64,000 bases of DNA, from positions 1 to 64,000 of the forward strand of contig JBLNDO010000059.1 in the NCBI GenBank assembly GCA_050261675.1, given 5' to 3'. The notes beneath the pieces are model-generated. The model made no database searches, was not told the origin of the DNA, and worked only from the letters and a program-made list of their open reading frames with translations. Source of the DNA: DASUBN01 sp050261675 (GTDB lineage: Bacteria; Pseudomonadota; Gammaproteobacteria; Natronospirales; REEB76). Each line of letters begins with the position of its first letter. Position 1 is the stretch's first letter. The position numbers were made by a program, and so were the translations under genes. This document shows, in pieces, positions 21,540-32,300 of the stretch.

Positions 21540-23665
21540 GCGCCTCCAACAAAAAGAAGAAGCCCGCCAAGCCGAAGGAGACGCTGCCCTTCCTGGTGGA
21601 GATCGGCACCGAAGAGCTGCCGCCCAAGAGCCTGAAGAAGCTCGCCCACGCGTTCCTGGAAAATTTCGAGACCCTGGCGCTGTCGGAGAACCTGCTGCCA
21701 GCGGGCACCCACAACGAAGTGTACTTCTCGCCGCGGCGCCTCGCGGTGTACGCGCCGGCCCTGCGCCTGAAGCAGCCGGACCGCAGCGAGGAGCGCCTGG
21801 GTCCGGCGATCTCCGCCGCCTTCGACGCCCAAAGCAAGCCCACGAAGGCGGCGGAAGGCTTCGCCAATTCCTGCGGCGTGCCGGTGGAAAAGCTGGAGCG
21901 GCGCAAGACCGACAAGGGCGAGCGCCTGGCCTGCACGATTTTCATCCCCGGCGATGCCGCCACGGACATCCTGCCGGACCTGGTGCGGGAGGCTCTCGCC
22001 AAGCTGCCCATCGGCAAGCGCATGCGCTGGGGCGCGGGCGAGGCGGAGTTCGTGCGGCCGGTGCACTGGGTGCTGATGCTCTTCGGCGACAAGCCGCTGA
22101 AGGGCGGCGTGCTGGGCGTCCCCGCCGGCAACAAGACCTACGGCCACCGTTTCCACCACCCGGCGGCCATCGTCATCAAGGACCCCGCCGAATACCGCAA
22201 AATCCTCGAGAAAACCGCCAAAGTGCTGGTGGAGGACCGGGAAGGGAGCCTGGCCCGGAGGATCGGCGCGCTCGTGACCCAGACCGCCAAGAAGGCCAAG
22301 GGTTGGCCGGCGCTGGAGCAACCGCTGCTCGAGGAAGTCGCGGCCCTGGTGGAGTGGCCGGTGCCGGTGCTCGGCAATTTCGACCGCAAATTCCTGGCGC
22401 TGCCGGAAGAGGTCATCGCGGCGGTGCTGCAGGGCCAGCAGCGCTACTTCCCCCTTTACGGCGCTGGCGACAAGCTGCTGCCTCATTTCGTGACCATCTC
22501 CAACATCCAGAGCCGCGACCCCAAGGAAGTGCAGCGCGGCAACGAGCGCGTCATCGTCCCGCGTCTCACGGACGCCATGTTCTTCTGGGACCTGGACAAG
22601 GGCGCGCGGCTCGACGCGCGCGTCGAGGACCTGGAGCTCATGGTGTTCCAGAAGGAATTGGGTTCCTACGGGAACAAGCAGAAACGCGTGGCGGCCCTCG
22701 CCGAGGACGTGGCACGGCGCATCGGCGCCGACCCGGGCCAGGCGCGCCGCGCGGCGGGGCTCGCCAAATGCGATCTGCTCTCCAACCTGGTGGGAGAATT
22801 CCCGGAACTCCAGGGCAGCATCGGCCGGCACATCGCGACGCACAACGGCGAGGACAACGAAGTGGCCTGGGCCATCGAGGAACAGTACCAGCCGCGCTTC
22901 GCCGGTGACCGCCTGCCGGAAACGAGGACGGGCCAGGCGCTCGCCATCGCCGACAAACTCGACACCCTCACCGGCATCTTCGCCATCGGCCAGAAACCGA
23001 CCGGCGAGAAGGATCCCTTCGGCCTCCGGCGCGCGGGCCTGGGCCTCATGCGCATCCTGCTGGAGAAGGAGCTGGATCTCGACCTGGTGGAACTCATCCG
23101 CACCGCCCTCGCCGCCCAACCGGTGCAGGGCAAGGGCCCCGAACCGCTGGTGACCGAGGTCTACGAGTTCCTGCTGGAGCGCCTGCGGGCCTATTACCTG
23201 GAAGCCGGCATCCGCGCCGACGTGTTCGAAGCGGTCCGGGCCAAGCAACCCCACCGTCCCCTGGATTTCCAGCGCCGGGTCCAGGCGGTGAACGCCTTCC
23301 TGGACCTGCCGGAAGCCGCGGCGCTCGCCGCCGCCAACAAGCGCATCGCCAACATCCTGCGGCAGGCCGGCACCAAGGCCGGCGGCTCCGCCGACGGCGG
23401 GCTCCTAAAGGAACCGTCGGAACAGGCGCTGCACGGGCGCATCGAGATGCTGCGCGCTGAAGTGGAACCGCTGGTGCGTCGCGGCGAATACGCCGAGGCC
23501 CTGAAGAAGCTGGCGGCCTTGCGCGGCCCCGTGGATGCGTTCTTCGACAAGGTGCTGGTGATGGACCCGGATCCGGCCGTGAAGGCCAACCGTCTGGCAC
23601 TGCTCGGTTCCCTGAGCGCCCTCTTCCTGCACACAGCTGATCTTTCTCTTATACAAGTTGATTAG
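21536..23665 (+). CDS. glyS: Glycyl-tRNA synthetase beta subunit
   Basis: A 709-residue partner of GlyQ that recognises tRNA-Gly. After a short Lys-rich N terminus, LPFLVEIGTEELPPKSLKKL marks the start of the family domain. Later segments include LPIGKRMRWGAGEAEFVRPVHW, VLQGQQRYFPLY, FFWDLDKGARLDARVEDLELMVFQKELGSYGNK and DPFGLRRAGLGLMRILLE, with an anticodon-binding-like helical C terminus. The ATG at 21536 overlaps the glyQ stop by 4 bp. Its length agrees with the family (about 690 residues). A palindromic repeat begins 7 bp after its stop codon. Confidence 0.98.
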   Translation: MSASNKKKKPAKPKETLPFLVEIGTEELPPKSLKKLAHAFLENFETLALSENLLPAGTHNEVYFSPRRLAVYAPALRLKQPDRSEERLGPAISAAFDAQSKPTKAAEGFANSCGVPVEKLERRKTDKGERLACTIFIPGDAATDILPDLVREALAKLPIGKRMRWGAGEAEFVRPVHWVLMLFGDKPLKGGVLGVPAGNKTYGHRFHHPAAIVIKDPAEYRKILEKTAKVLVEDREGSLARRIGALVTQTAKKAKGWPALEQPLLEEVAALVEWPVPVLGNFDRKFLALPEEVIAAVLQGQQRYFPLYGAGDKLLPHFVTISNIQSRDPKEVQRGNERVIVPRLTDAMFFWDLDKGARLDARVEDLELMVFQKELGSYGNKQKRVAALAEDVARRIGADPGQARRAAGLAKCDLLSNLVGEFPELQGSIGRHIATHNGEDNEVAWAIEEQYQPRFAGDRLPETRTGQALAIADKLDTLTGIFAIGQKPTGEKDPFGLRRAGLGLMRILLEKELDLDLVELIRTALAAQPVQGKGPEPLVTEVYEFLLERLRAYYLEAGIRADVFEAVRAKQPHRPLDFQRRVQAVNAFLDLPEAAALAAANKRIANILRQAGTKAGGSADGGLLKEPSEQALHGRIEMLRAEVEPLVRRGEYAEALKKLAALRGPVDAFFDKVLVMDPDPAVKANRLALLGSLSALFLHTADLSLIQVD

Positions 23666-23671
23666 TTCTTG

Positions 23672-23813
23672 GGGCGCCATTAGAAATGATGGATTTTGTT
23701 TTATGGCAAGGCGCGGACGACCGAGGAACCGGAGCGTACTCTTCAGTACGTGAGGATTCCGAGGGCGGGCGCAACGCCGCCAGAAAACAAAAGACGCATT
23801 TTTAGAGGTGCCC
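23672..23813. repeat. 142-bp imperfect palindromic repeat (REP/MITE-like)
   Basis: The segment folds back on itself over its whole length. The centre is CGTACT-CTTC-AGTACG (23735-23750); flanking arms include TTTTGTTTTATGGC against GCCAGAAAACAAAA, and the ends are GGGC and GCCC at mirror positions 23672 and 23813. No reading frame is contained. It fills the glyS-gmhB gap exactly and brings AGAGG, the apparent ribosome-binding site of gmhB, in its right arm. It looks like a mobile or formerly mobile palindromic element; copy number cannot be judged here, and no second copy was seen in the window. Confidence 0.85.
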
Positions 23814-23816
23814 GAA

Positions 23817-24362
23817 ATGCGGCTGGTGATCCTGGACCGCGACGGCGTCATCAACAAGGAATCCGACGACTTCATCAAGTCGCCCGAGGAGTGGATCCCG
23901 CTGCCCGGGAGCCTCGAGGCCATCGCGCGCCTGAGTCAGGCGGGCTACACGGTGGTGGTGGCCAGCAACCAGTCCGGTATCGGGCGCGGCTTGTTCACCG
24001 CCAAGACCCTGGAAGAAATCCACGAGAAGATGAAATCCGCGGTCGCCAAAGCCGGCGGGAAGATCGACAGCATCTTCATCTGCCCCCACAAACCCGAAGA
24101 CGGCTGCGACTGCCGCAAGCCCAAGCCCGGGCTGTTCCACCGCATCATGGCCTACTACGCCTACCCGCTGAAGAACGTGCCCGCCATCGGCGATGCGCTG
24201 CGGGACCTGGAGGCTGCACGGGCGGTGGGCGCGCGGCCCATCCTGGTGCGCACTGGGCGGGGCGAGGCGGCGCTCGCCGAGCTCGGCGCCAACGCCGCGT
24301 TCACGGAGGTCTATCCAAATTTGGGCTCCGTGGTCACGAAACTCTTGGGCGAACTGCATTAA
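23817..24362 (+). CDS. gmhB: D-glycero-beta-D-manno-heptose 1,7-bisphosphate 7-phosphatase
   Basis: A 181-residue HAD phosphatase in ADP-heptose synthesis for the lipopolysaccharide core. The nucleophile motif LDRDG (Asp7, Asp9) is followed by ASNQSGIGRG, and a structural zinc site reads CPHKPEDGCDC (Cys89, His91, Cys97, Cys99). KPKPGLF and GDALRDLEAA supply the later HAD motifs. ATG 23817 is preferred to an upstream in-frame GTG at 23808 because GAGG lies eight bases before it, within the palindromic repeat. The glyQS-gmhB-plsC order is common in gammaproteobacteria. Confidence 0.95.
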   Translation: MRLVILDRDGVINKESDDFIKSPEEWIPLPGSLEAIARLSQAGYTVVVASNQSGIGRGLFTAKTLEEIHEKMKSAVAKAGGKIDSIFICPHKPEDGCDCRKPKPGLFHRIMAYYAYPLKNVPAIGDALRDLEAARAVGARPILVRTGRGEAALAELGANAAFTEVYPNLGSVVTKLLGELH

Positions 24363-24371
24363 CATTTCCCG

Positions 24372-25130
24372 ATGCTGTTCCTGCGCTCCCTGCTCTTCAA
24401 CATCCTCTACGTTACCAGTGTGGGACCGTTTGCCCTCCTGGTGGCGCTGCTCGCCCCCCTCGACCGTCGCATCGGCATCGCTCTCGCCAAAGCCTGGATC
24501 CATCTCGTCCTCTGGTCCCTGAAGTACATCTGCGGCATCGACTGGAAAATCGAGGGCCGGGAAAACATCCCCGCGGAGCCCTCCATCGCCTACTGGAAGC
24601 ACCAGTCCGCCTGGGAAACCCTCGCCCAGCTCATCGTCTTCCCCGCCAAGCAGTCCTGGGTGCTGAAGCGGGAGCTCATGTGGATCCCGCTCATCGGCCA
24701 GGCGCTCATGGCCATCAAGCCCATCCCCATCAACCGCAAGTCCGGCCACACCGCCGTGAACCAGGTGCTCAGCATCGGCACCGAGCGCCTGCAGAAGGAC
24801 GGCATGTGGATCATGATTTTCCCGGAGGGCACGCGCATGCCGCCCGGCACCACCCGCCGCTACGGGCTCTCGGGCGCGCTGCTCGCGGAGAAAACCGGCC
24901 GGCCCATCATTCCCGTGGCGCACAACGCGGGGGACTTCTGGCGCCGTAAGGCCTTCCTGAAATATCCGGGCACGGTGCAGGTGCGCATCGGCAAGCCGGT
25001 CTACGCCAAGGGCCGCAAGCCGGAAGCGGTGAACGCCGAGATCCAGAGCTGGATCGAGACGCAGATGCGGGAAATCAGCCCCGGCTACGAAGGCCGGATG
25101 CTGGAGAAAAGCCCGAACAAGGCGTTCTGA
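24372..25130 (+). CDS. 1-acyl-sn-glycerol-3-phosphate acyltransferase (PlsC family)
   Basis: A 252-residue membrane-associated acyltransferase that probably adds the second acyl chain to lysophosphatidic acid. The N-terminal hydrophobic stretch (residues 4-27) anchors it. Motif I reads KHQSAWE (His77-X4-Glu82), an HX4E variant of the usual HX4D; motif III is FPEGTRMPPG, and IPVAHNAGDFW follows. An HX4E form is known in a proteobacterial subfamily of PlsC homologues and should not be read as inactivating. It follows gmhB by 9 bp. A dedicated PlsC may exist elsewhere in the genome. Confidence 0.9.
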   Translation: MLFLRSLLFNILYVTSVGPFALLVALLAPLDRRIGIALAKAWIHLVLWSLKYICGIDWKIEGRENIPAEPSIAYWKHQSAWETLAQLIVFPAKQSWVLKRELMWIPLIGQALMAIKPIPINRKSGHTAVNQVLSIGTERLQKDGMWIMIFPEGTRMPPGTTRRYGLSGALLAEKTGRPIIPVAHNAGDFWRRKAFLKYPGTVQVRIGKPVYAKGRKPEAVNAEIQSWIETQMREISPGYEGRMLEKSPNKAF

Positions 25131-25257
25131 CGCCGGCCCCGGCCGGGAGGGCACGAAGGCCTTGCGCCCCTGGCGCGTGAAAGGGTAAAAATCCCCGAGG
25201 GCAGGCTTTGGATAACGCCTCCCAGGGACGTACAAGGACAGCCAAGGGGGAACACCC

Positions 25258-26001
25258 ATGCCGCGTATCCATCTTGCCAGCCTGCTGCTGGCCACGAGCC
25301 TCTTTTCCGCCGCCGCCGCGGGCGCAGACACCGCCGCCAGCCCGGCGCCGGCCGGCGCATCCGCGACGGACACGGGTGCGGGGCGCATCAAGGTGCTGTT
25401 GCTGCCCTCGGACATCAAGATCATGAACCTGTCCGCCACCGGCCTGGAAGACGCCCCGGACGCCACCGCCAAGATGACGGCGGTCACCGACGCGGAACTC
25501 GGCCACTGGCTGGCCGGCTCCCCGGAGTTCCAGCTGATGACCATGCCGGCGCTCTCCGCCGACGAGCAGGCCGCGCTCAAGGAGTACCTGGCGCTTTACA
25601 AACTCGAGGCCGGCAATGCCCAGAGCGCGGACGATGCGGGCGATGCCTGGAAGAAGGTGGTGGAGCGCTTTGACTACAGCTTCGGACCGGGCCTGCAGTT
25701 CCTCAAGGCGCGCAGCGGCGCGGATTTCGCCCTCATCGTGTTCGGCGGCGATGGCGAGTCCACCGGCGGGCACATGGCGATGACCGTCATGGCCGGCCTG
25801 TTCGGCGTGCCCGTGGCGCAGGGGCGCAATTTCCTCTACGCCGGCCTGGTGGATCTCGGCACAGGCAGGATCACCTGGCTTAACTACGATCACCACAACG
25901 GCGCCAACTTCACCACCAAGAACAACATGGTGGAATTCGTGGATGCCTTGTTGAATGATTTCCCGGAAGCCTCCCTGCACGGCTACGGCGATGAGCCCTG
26001 A
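25258..26001 (+). CDS. Exported protein of unknown function preceding an M48 protease
   Basis: A 247-residue protein with a signal peptide (residues 1-22, cleaved near AAAGADTA) and a linker rich in Ala, Pro and Ser. The mature domain contains the phrases VLLLPSDIKIMNLSATGLED, RSGADFALIVFGGDGESTGG and LYAGLVDLGTGRITWLNYDHH, consistent with an envelope protein that reports on a substrate via an alpha/beta fold, but no family is recognised. The following M48 gene starts within its last codons (11-bp overlap), so the two proteins probably act together. Confidence 0.75.
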   Translation: MPRIHLASLLLATSLFSAAAAGADTAASPAPAGASATDTGAGRIKVLLLPSDIKIMNLSATGLEDAPDATAKMTAVTDAELGHWLAGSPEFQLMTMPALSADEQAALKEYLALYKLEAGNAQSADDAGDAWKKVVERFDYSFGPGLQFLKARSGADFALIVFGGDGESTGGHMAMTVMAGLFGVPVAQGRNFLYAGLVDLGTGRITWLNYDHHNGANFTTKNNMVEFVDALLNDFPEASLHGYGDEP

Positions 26002-27166
26002 TCGCCGACTTCTGGCAAGGCTGTGCCTTGCCGGTTTCGTCGCTGGCATGGCCGGCTGCGCCACAGTGCACGTGGCGCCGTTCTCCGCCGCGCCGGACCG
26101 CTCCCGGCTCACACCGGACCAGAAGGTAGTGTGGCAGGCTTCCGACGAGCAGGACACGGCCTTCCAGAACATCGGCGCCGACTACGACGATCCGCAGCTG
26201 ACGCAGTACGTACAAGGGGTGGTGAATCGCCTCTATCCGGATTTCCACGGGGTCATCCGCGTGCACCTGCTGAAGAGCACCGTGCCAAATGCGTTCATGA
26301 TGGCGAACGGCAGCTGTTACGTGCAGCTCGGCCTCCTGCCGCTGTTGCAGGATGAGTCGGGACTGGCGATGGTGCTGTCCCACGAGGGCATCCATTTCGT
26401 CAACCAGCACGGCGTCGAAGAACGCACCCAGGAAGGCAACGCCGTCACCGCCGCACTCATCCTGGGCGTCACGGTACCGATCATCGGGCCGGCGTTGGCG
26501 GTGTCTTCCATCTACGGCTACTCGGTGGACATGGAGAACGAGGCCGACCGCGTGGGCTACCAGCGCTATCTCAAGGCCGGATATCCCGCCGATGCCGCGG
26601 TGCAGCCGTTCCTGGCACTGGACGGGTACACGCAGGCCATGGGCATCAAGGAAAGCTACTTCTACGCCGATCATCCCAAGTTGCAGAACCGCATCGCCTA
26701 CTTCAAGGCCCAAGCCATCGGGGCGCCCGCGGGCGGGGACAGCGGCGGGGCGCACTATCTCGCGACCAGCCTCAACGCACGCCTGTGGGTGCTGCAGGAG
26801 TTGCTGTCCCGCCAGGACCAGAAGACGCTGATTTTCCTGCTGGAAGATCCCGCGCGTCTCGCCGATTACCCCGACTACGCCGCCTTTTACCTGGGCGCCG
26901 CCTATGCCTTGCGCAACGGTGACGGTGACGGCGCTCATGCCGAACGGCTCTACCGGCAGGTCGTCGCCAAGGATCCGGACTTCGCCCCCAGCTATGCGGC
27001 GCTCGGCAAGATGCTCATGCGCCGGAACGACAATGCCGAGGCCGCGAAGATGTTCGAGGACTATTTGAAGCTCGCGCCTAACTCGGCGGACCGGGCCTAT
27101 ATCGAAGCCGACCTGAAGCAGCTGTCCGCCGCGGCCCCGGTAGGCGCGCCCGGCAAAGGGAGATGA
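25991..27166 (+). CDS. M48 family zinc metalloprotease lipoprotein with C-terminal TPR-like region
   Basis: A 391-residue lipoprotein (lipobox AGMAGC, Cys23) with an M48 peptidase core. The zinc motif HEGIH lies in LSHEGIHFVNQHG, and the third ligand Glu is in MENEADRVGYQ, matching HExxH...E. The C terminus (YRQVVAKDPDFAPSYAALGKMLMRRNDNAEAAKMFEDYL) reads as TPR helices. The layout resembles BepA/LoiP-type proteases of outer-membrane quality control, though BepA has a longer TPR array and is soluble. ATG 25991 overlaps the preceding gene. The following lipoprotein is coupled by a 9-bp gap. Confidence 0.88.
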   Translation: MSPDRRLLARLCLAGFVAGMAGCATVHVAPFSAAPDRSRLTPDQKVVWQASDEQDTAFQNIGADYDDPQLTQYVQGVVNRLYPDFHGVIRVHLLKSTVPNAFMMANGSCYVQLGLLPLLQDESGLAMVLSHEGIHFVNQHGVEERTQEGNAVTAALILGVTVPIIGPALAVSSIYGYSVDMENEADRVGYQRYLKAGYPADAAVQPFLALDGYTQAMGIKESYFYADHPKLQNRIAYFKAQAIGAPAGGDSGGAHYLATSLNARLWVLQELLSRQDQKTLIFLLEDPARLADYPDYAAFYLGAAYALRNGDGDGAHAERLYRQVVAKDPDFAPSYAALGKMLMRRNDNAEAAKMFEDYLKLAPNSADRAYIEADLKQLSAAAPVGAPGKGR

Positions 27167-27171
27167 GGCTC

Positions 27172-27762
27172 ATGAAAATCCACAGACTGGGATCCTCCAT
27201 AGCGGCGCTCGCGTTGCTGCCGCTCGGCGGCTGCGTGCCGATGCAGCACAAATGGACGGAAGTGCAGGCCCCGGACTACAGCCAGCCCACGCAGGGCTAC
27301 GCCGCCGCCCTGCCCCACGGCTGGATCGAGATCTCCAGCCCCGACAATTCCGGCACCATCGTTTCCCGGCACGGCCCCGACCTCGACAACATCCGCATCA
27401 CCCGCGTCAACAACGACAAGGCGTTCCCGGTGCTGAAGAAATCGGCCGCCCCGGACGAGCAACCGGCGGACCTGGCGCAGGACCTGGTCGCGGAGTTCAA
27501 GAACGAAGCCGGCGACATGGGCCTGCAGATCATCACCAACGAGCCGGTCCAGGTGGGAGGGAAGAACGGGGTGCATCTGCTGTTGGAGTACGGCACCAGC
27601 AGCGGCGTGCATTACCGGATGGAAGACTACGCCGTGTGCACGCCGGATGGTTTCTACCAGCTGCGTTACCAGGCACCGGTACTGCGCTATTTCGACCTTT
27701 CGGAACCTGCGTTCAAGGCCACGGTGGCGAGCTTCCATTTCATCCCCAAGACCGCGCGCTGA
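27172..27762 (+). CDS. Lipoprotein of unknown function downstream of the M48 protease
   Basis: A 196-residue lipoprotein with lipobox LPLGGC (Cys21). The mature part begins VPMQHKWTEVQAPDYSQPTQGYAAALPHGWIE and contains a pattern of alternating strands and helices (ITRVNNDKAFPVLKKSA; DLVAEFKNEAGDMGLQII; GGKNGVHLLLEYGT) like the compact domain of many envelope lipoproteins. No family is recognised. ATG 27172 is preferred to ATG 27163, which overlaps the M48 stop, because GGGAG lies at a suitable distance only from 27172. It is probably expressed with the M48 protease. Confidence 0.75.
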   Translation: MKIHRLGSSIAALALLPLGGCVPMQHKWTEVQAPDYSQPTQGYAAALPHGWIEISSPDNSGTIVSRHGPDLDNIRITRVNNDKAFPVLKKSAAPDEQPADLAQDLVAEFKNEAGDMGLQIITNEPVQVGGKNGVHLLLEYGTSSGVHYRMEDYAVCTPDGFYQLRYQAPVLRYFDLSEPAFKATVASFHFIPKTAR

Positions 27763-27807
27763 GCGCCGACACTTGGCCGGCACACCGTGCCAAGGGAGAA
27801 AGCCGTC

Positions 27808-28140
27808 ATGAACCCCGTTCGCACCAGCGCCATTCTCGGATTGCTGTTCGTGCTCTTCACCTCCGCGGCGGGCGCGGATACCCCGGCCGCACCGGTCCGC
27901 TACGCCGGCGGCGACGGCTCGAGCGTCGCGAAGGCGGTGGTGATCCTCGGCGCCACCGAAATGACGGGGGTGGGCGCCGAATACCAGTGGTTGGACGCCC
28001 ATTTCCAGGGTTGGAAGGGGCAGGATCAGTCGCTGCTGAACCAGGACAAGAAAGTCTACGACGTGATGAATTTCACCATGCCGGACGGTTCGAAACACAC
28101 TGTCTATTTCGACATCACGGATTACTTCGGCAAATATTAG
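27808..28140 (+). CDS. Small exported protein of unknown function
   Basis: A 110-residue protein with a signal peptide (residues 1-22, cleaved near SAAGADT) and a compact mature part: VAKAVVILGATEMTGVGAEYQWLDAHFQGW, then a beta-rich end TMPDGSKHTVYFDITDYFGKY. The pattern is that of a small periplasmic alpha-beta domain. ATG 27808 is preceded by AAGGGAGAA at 9-11 bp. It ends convergent with the next lipoprotein, the two stops overlapping by 4 bp. Function unknown. Confidence 0.72.
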   Translation: MNPVRTSAILGLLFVLFTSAAGADTPAAPVRYAGGDGSSVAKAVVILGATEMTGVGAEYQWLDAHFQGWKGQDQSLLNQDKKVYDVMNFTMPDGSKHTVYFDITDYFGKY

Positions 28141-28637
28141 GGCGTAGGAGGCTGCATATTTAAGGGCATCAGCCCGGGCGGCAGGGTATTGCAGCGATCC
28201 GCGGCGAAGGCCACGCCAGGCACCGATTGACCCGCTGCATCCCGCACGTTCAGCGTGCAGCGTTCTACTCCTGACACTTCCAGCATGTAGCTCCCGTCTG
28301 CTTGCGGGTGGAATGCGAATGCGACGTGGCAATGGGCCAGCGGGCCCACGGGACCTAAATGTTCCGGCTGGTCATAGTCATACGCGAGCACCGCATCTTG
28401 ATCTGCGGGCAGATAGGTATCGAGCACTTGCTGCTTGGCATCGAGTTCAAAGATGGTGTGCGCGCCTAGACGTTTACGGCATTCCTCAGGGGTCATGTAG
28501 CCGACGCTGCCACGAGTCTCTTGCGTAATGATTGTCAGCTTTGCCCGGGGTCCGGAATTAGGCGCCACATAGGCCTTGGAACAAGCGGTCATCGCCAACG
28601 CCGACAAAAACAGAGCTGTGAGTTGTCGCGTGTGCAT
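28137..28637 (-). CDS. Lipoprotein of unknown function
   Basis: A 166-residue lipoprotein with lipobox LAMTAC (Cys19). The mature part carries PEECRKRLGAHTIFELDAKQQVLDTYLPADQDAVLAYDYD, a short segment CHVAFAFHPQADGSYML and three further Cys (in CRKRLG, VERCTLN and DRCNTL) that could form disulfides. No family is recognised. Its start codon is 33 bp beyond the gyrB stop on the same strand, so read-through expression is possible. Confidence 0.72.
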   Translation of the reverse strand: MHTRQLTALFLSALAMTACSKAYVAPNSGPRAKLTIITQETRGSVGYMTPEECRKRLGAHTIFELDAKQQVLDTYLPADQDAVLAYDYDQPEHLGPVGPLAHCHVAFAFHPQADGSYMLEVSGVERCTLNVRDAAGQSVPGVAFAADRCNTLPPGLMPLNMQPPTP

Positions 28638-28669
28638 CCGCCCCCCTTCGCGCTTCGGTGGTTTCGCCC

Positions 28670-31087
<2,418 letters not shown>

Positions 31088-31114
31088 GGGAGGGGTCTTT
31101 TTTGCAATTTATCA

Positions 31115-32185
31115 TTATACCCGTTTGGCGATTTTTCCGTGTTCCACGTGGAACCGGAAAACCTCTTTCCAGGCCGGCAGCCGGCCCTCTTCCACGCTGG
31201 TCAGAAACACCTGTGCGCCCGTTTCCCGCACCAGTTCCAGGAACCGGAAGAGATGGCCGGCATCCAGTTCCGCGGCCAAGTCGTCCAGGAGCAGCAGACA
31301 CTGCCGGCCAGTGGCCTGCTTGAGGTAGGCGGCTTGGGCGAGCAAGAGCGCTCCCGCCAGGACTTTCTGCTGGCCTCGGGAGACCTGCTGCTGGGCCGGC
31401 GATCCCGCGATCTCCAGAACGAGCTCTGCCCGGTGGGGACCGCTCTGGGTCGCGCCCTGCTCCCGGTCCCGGTTGCGTCCGGCTGCCAAGGCCTCTTCCA
31501 GGGTCTTCCCTTCCCCCCAGCCCGGCAGGTAGCGGAACGAGAGTTCCAGCTTCCCCAAGAGGCGTTCCGTCCAGGCGAGGGCCACGGGCGCGAGCTCCTG
31601 GAGATACGCCCGGCGGTGCTGATCCAGTAAGGTCCCCGCCTGGATAAGCTCCGGCTCGAAGGTCTTCACCAGGGATTCCGCTGCCCGTTGCCGGAGCAGG
31701 CTGTTCCGCTGCTTGAGCGCCCGCTGGTAGCGCCGCCAGCCGGGCAGGAAGCCCGGTTCCACGTGGAACACCCCCCAATCCAGGAACTGGCGCCGGTGCC
31801 GGGGACCCCCCTCGATGAGCTGGTGGGCGCTGGCATCGAAGAGCTGAACCGGCAGGCGTTCCGTGAGTTCCGCCAGGCTCTGGATTGGCGCTCCCGCTAC
31901 CCTCCCCTCCAGCACGGAACCCTGCCGGGCCAGGCCCACGGGGGTGAGCCCGGAGCCGTCCTGGAGCTGGGCGCTGATGAGAAAGCCCCCGGCCCCGTGG
32001 CGGACCAGGTTCTCGGATCGGGGGGTGCGGAAGGAACGGCCGCGACTGAGGACGAAGATGGCTTCCAGGAAGCTCGTCTTGCCGGAGGCGTTATCCCCGG
32101 CGACGAGGTTGGCGCCGGGCGAGAGATCCAGTTCGAGGTTGGAAAAGCAGCGGAAATCTCGCAGCTGGAGGCGGGTCAGGGACAC
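31115..32185 (-). CDS. recF: DNA replication/repair protein RecF
   Basis: A 356-residue SMC-like ATPase that loads RecA at gapped DNA with RecO and RecR. Walker A is GDNASGKTSFLEAI near residue 33, the ABC-type signature is VSRGQQKVLAGALLLAQ and Walker B is CLLLLDDLAAELD. Family length and N terminus (LTRLQLRDFRCF) agree. It is separated from dnaN by a cluster of three hairpins including a likely terminator, so some of its expression must come from another promoter or from read-through. Confidence 0.97.
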   Translation of the reverse strand: MSLTRLQLRDFRCFSNLELDLSPGANLVAGDNASGKTSFLEAIFVLSRGRSFRTPRSENLVRHGAGGFLISAQLQDGSGLTPVGLARQGSVLEGRVAGAPIQSLAELTERLPVQLFDASAHQLIEGGPRHRRQFLDWGVFHVEPGFLPGWRRYQRALKQRNSLLRQRAAESLVKTFEPELIQAGTLLDQHRRAYLQELAPVALAWTERLLGKLELSFRYLPGWGEGKTLEEALAAGRNRDREQGATQSGPHRAELVLEIAGSPAQQQVSRGQQKVLAGALLLAQAAYLKQATGRQCLLLLDDLAAELDAGHLFRFLELVRETGAQVFLTSVEEGRLPAWKEVFRFHVEHGKIAKRV

Positions 32186-32206
32186 AGCGGCGACCTATCC
32201 GAACGA

Positions 32207-32300
32207 AAAAGCCCGTCCTGGGCTTTTCCTACTCGGCACGTCCGGTACATGCCCGGACGTGCCTCCACGCTACACGCGTGTGCGATGCATCCCTGCATCG
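32207..32300 (-). terminator. Three hairpins between dnaN and recF, including a terminator
   Basis: In dnaN transcription order: CGATGCA/TGCATCG (32294-32300 with 32283-32289), then an 11-bp stem GGCACGTCCGG/CCGGACGTGCC (32235-32263), then AAAAGCCC/GGGCTTTT (32207-32227) followed by TTCGTT. The last has the form of a rho-independent terminator inside what is usually a single operon. Confidence 0.75.

Noticed and set aside
21482..23254. Long open frame antisense to glyS
   Set aside because: High GC leaves the opposite strand open. The plus strand encodes an intact GlyS with all family motifs, while the antisense translation shows no family motif and no start context.
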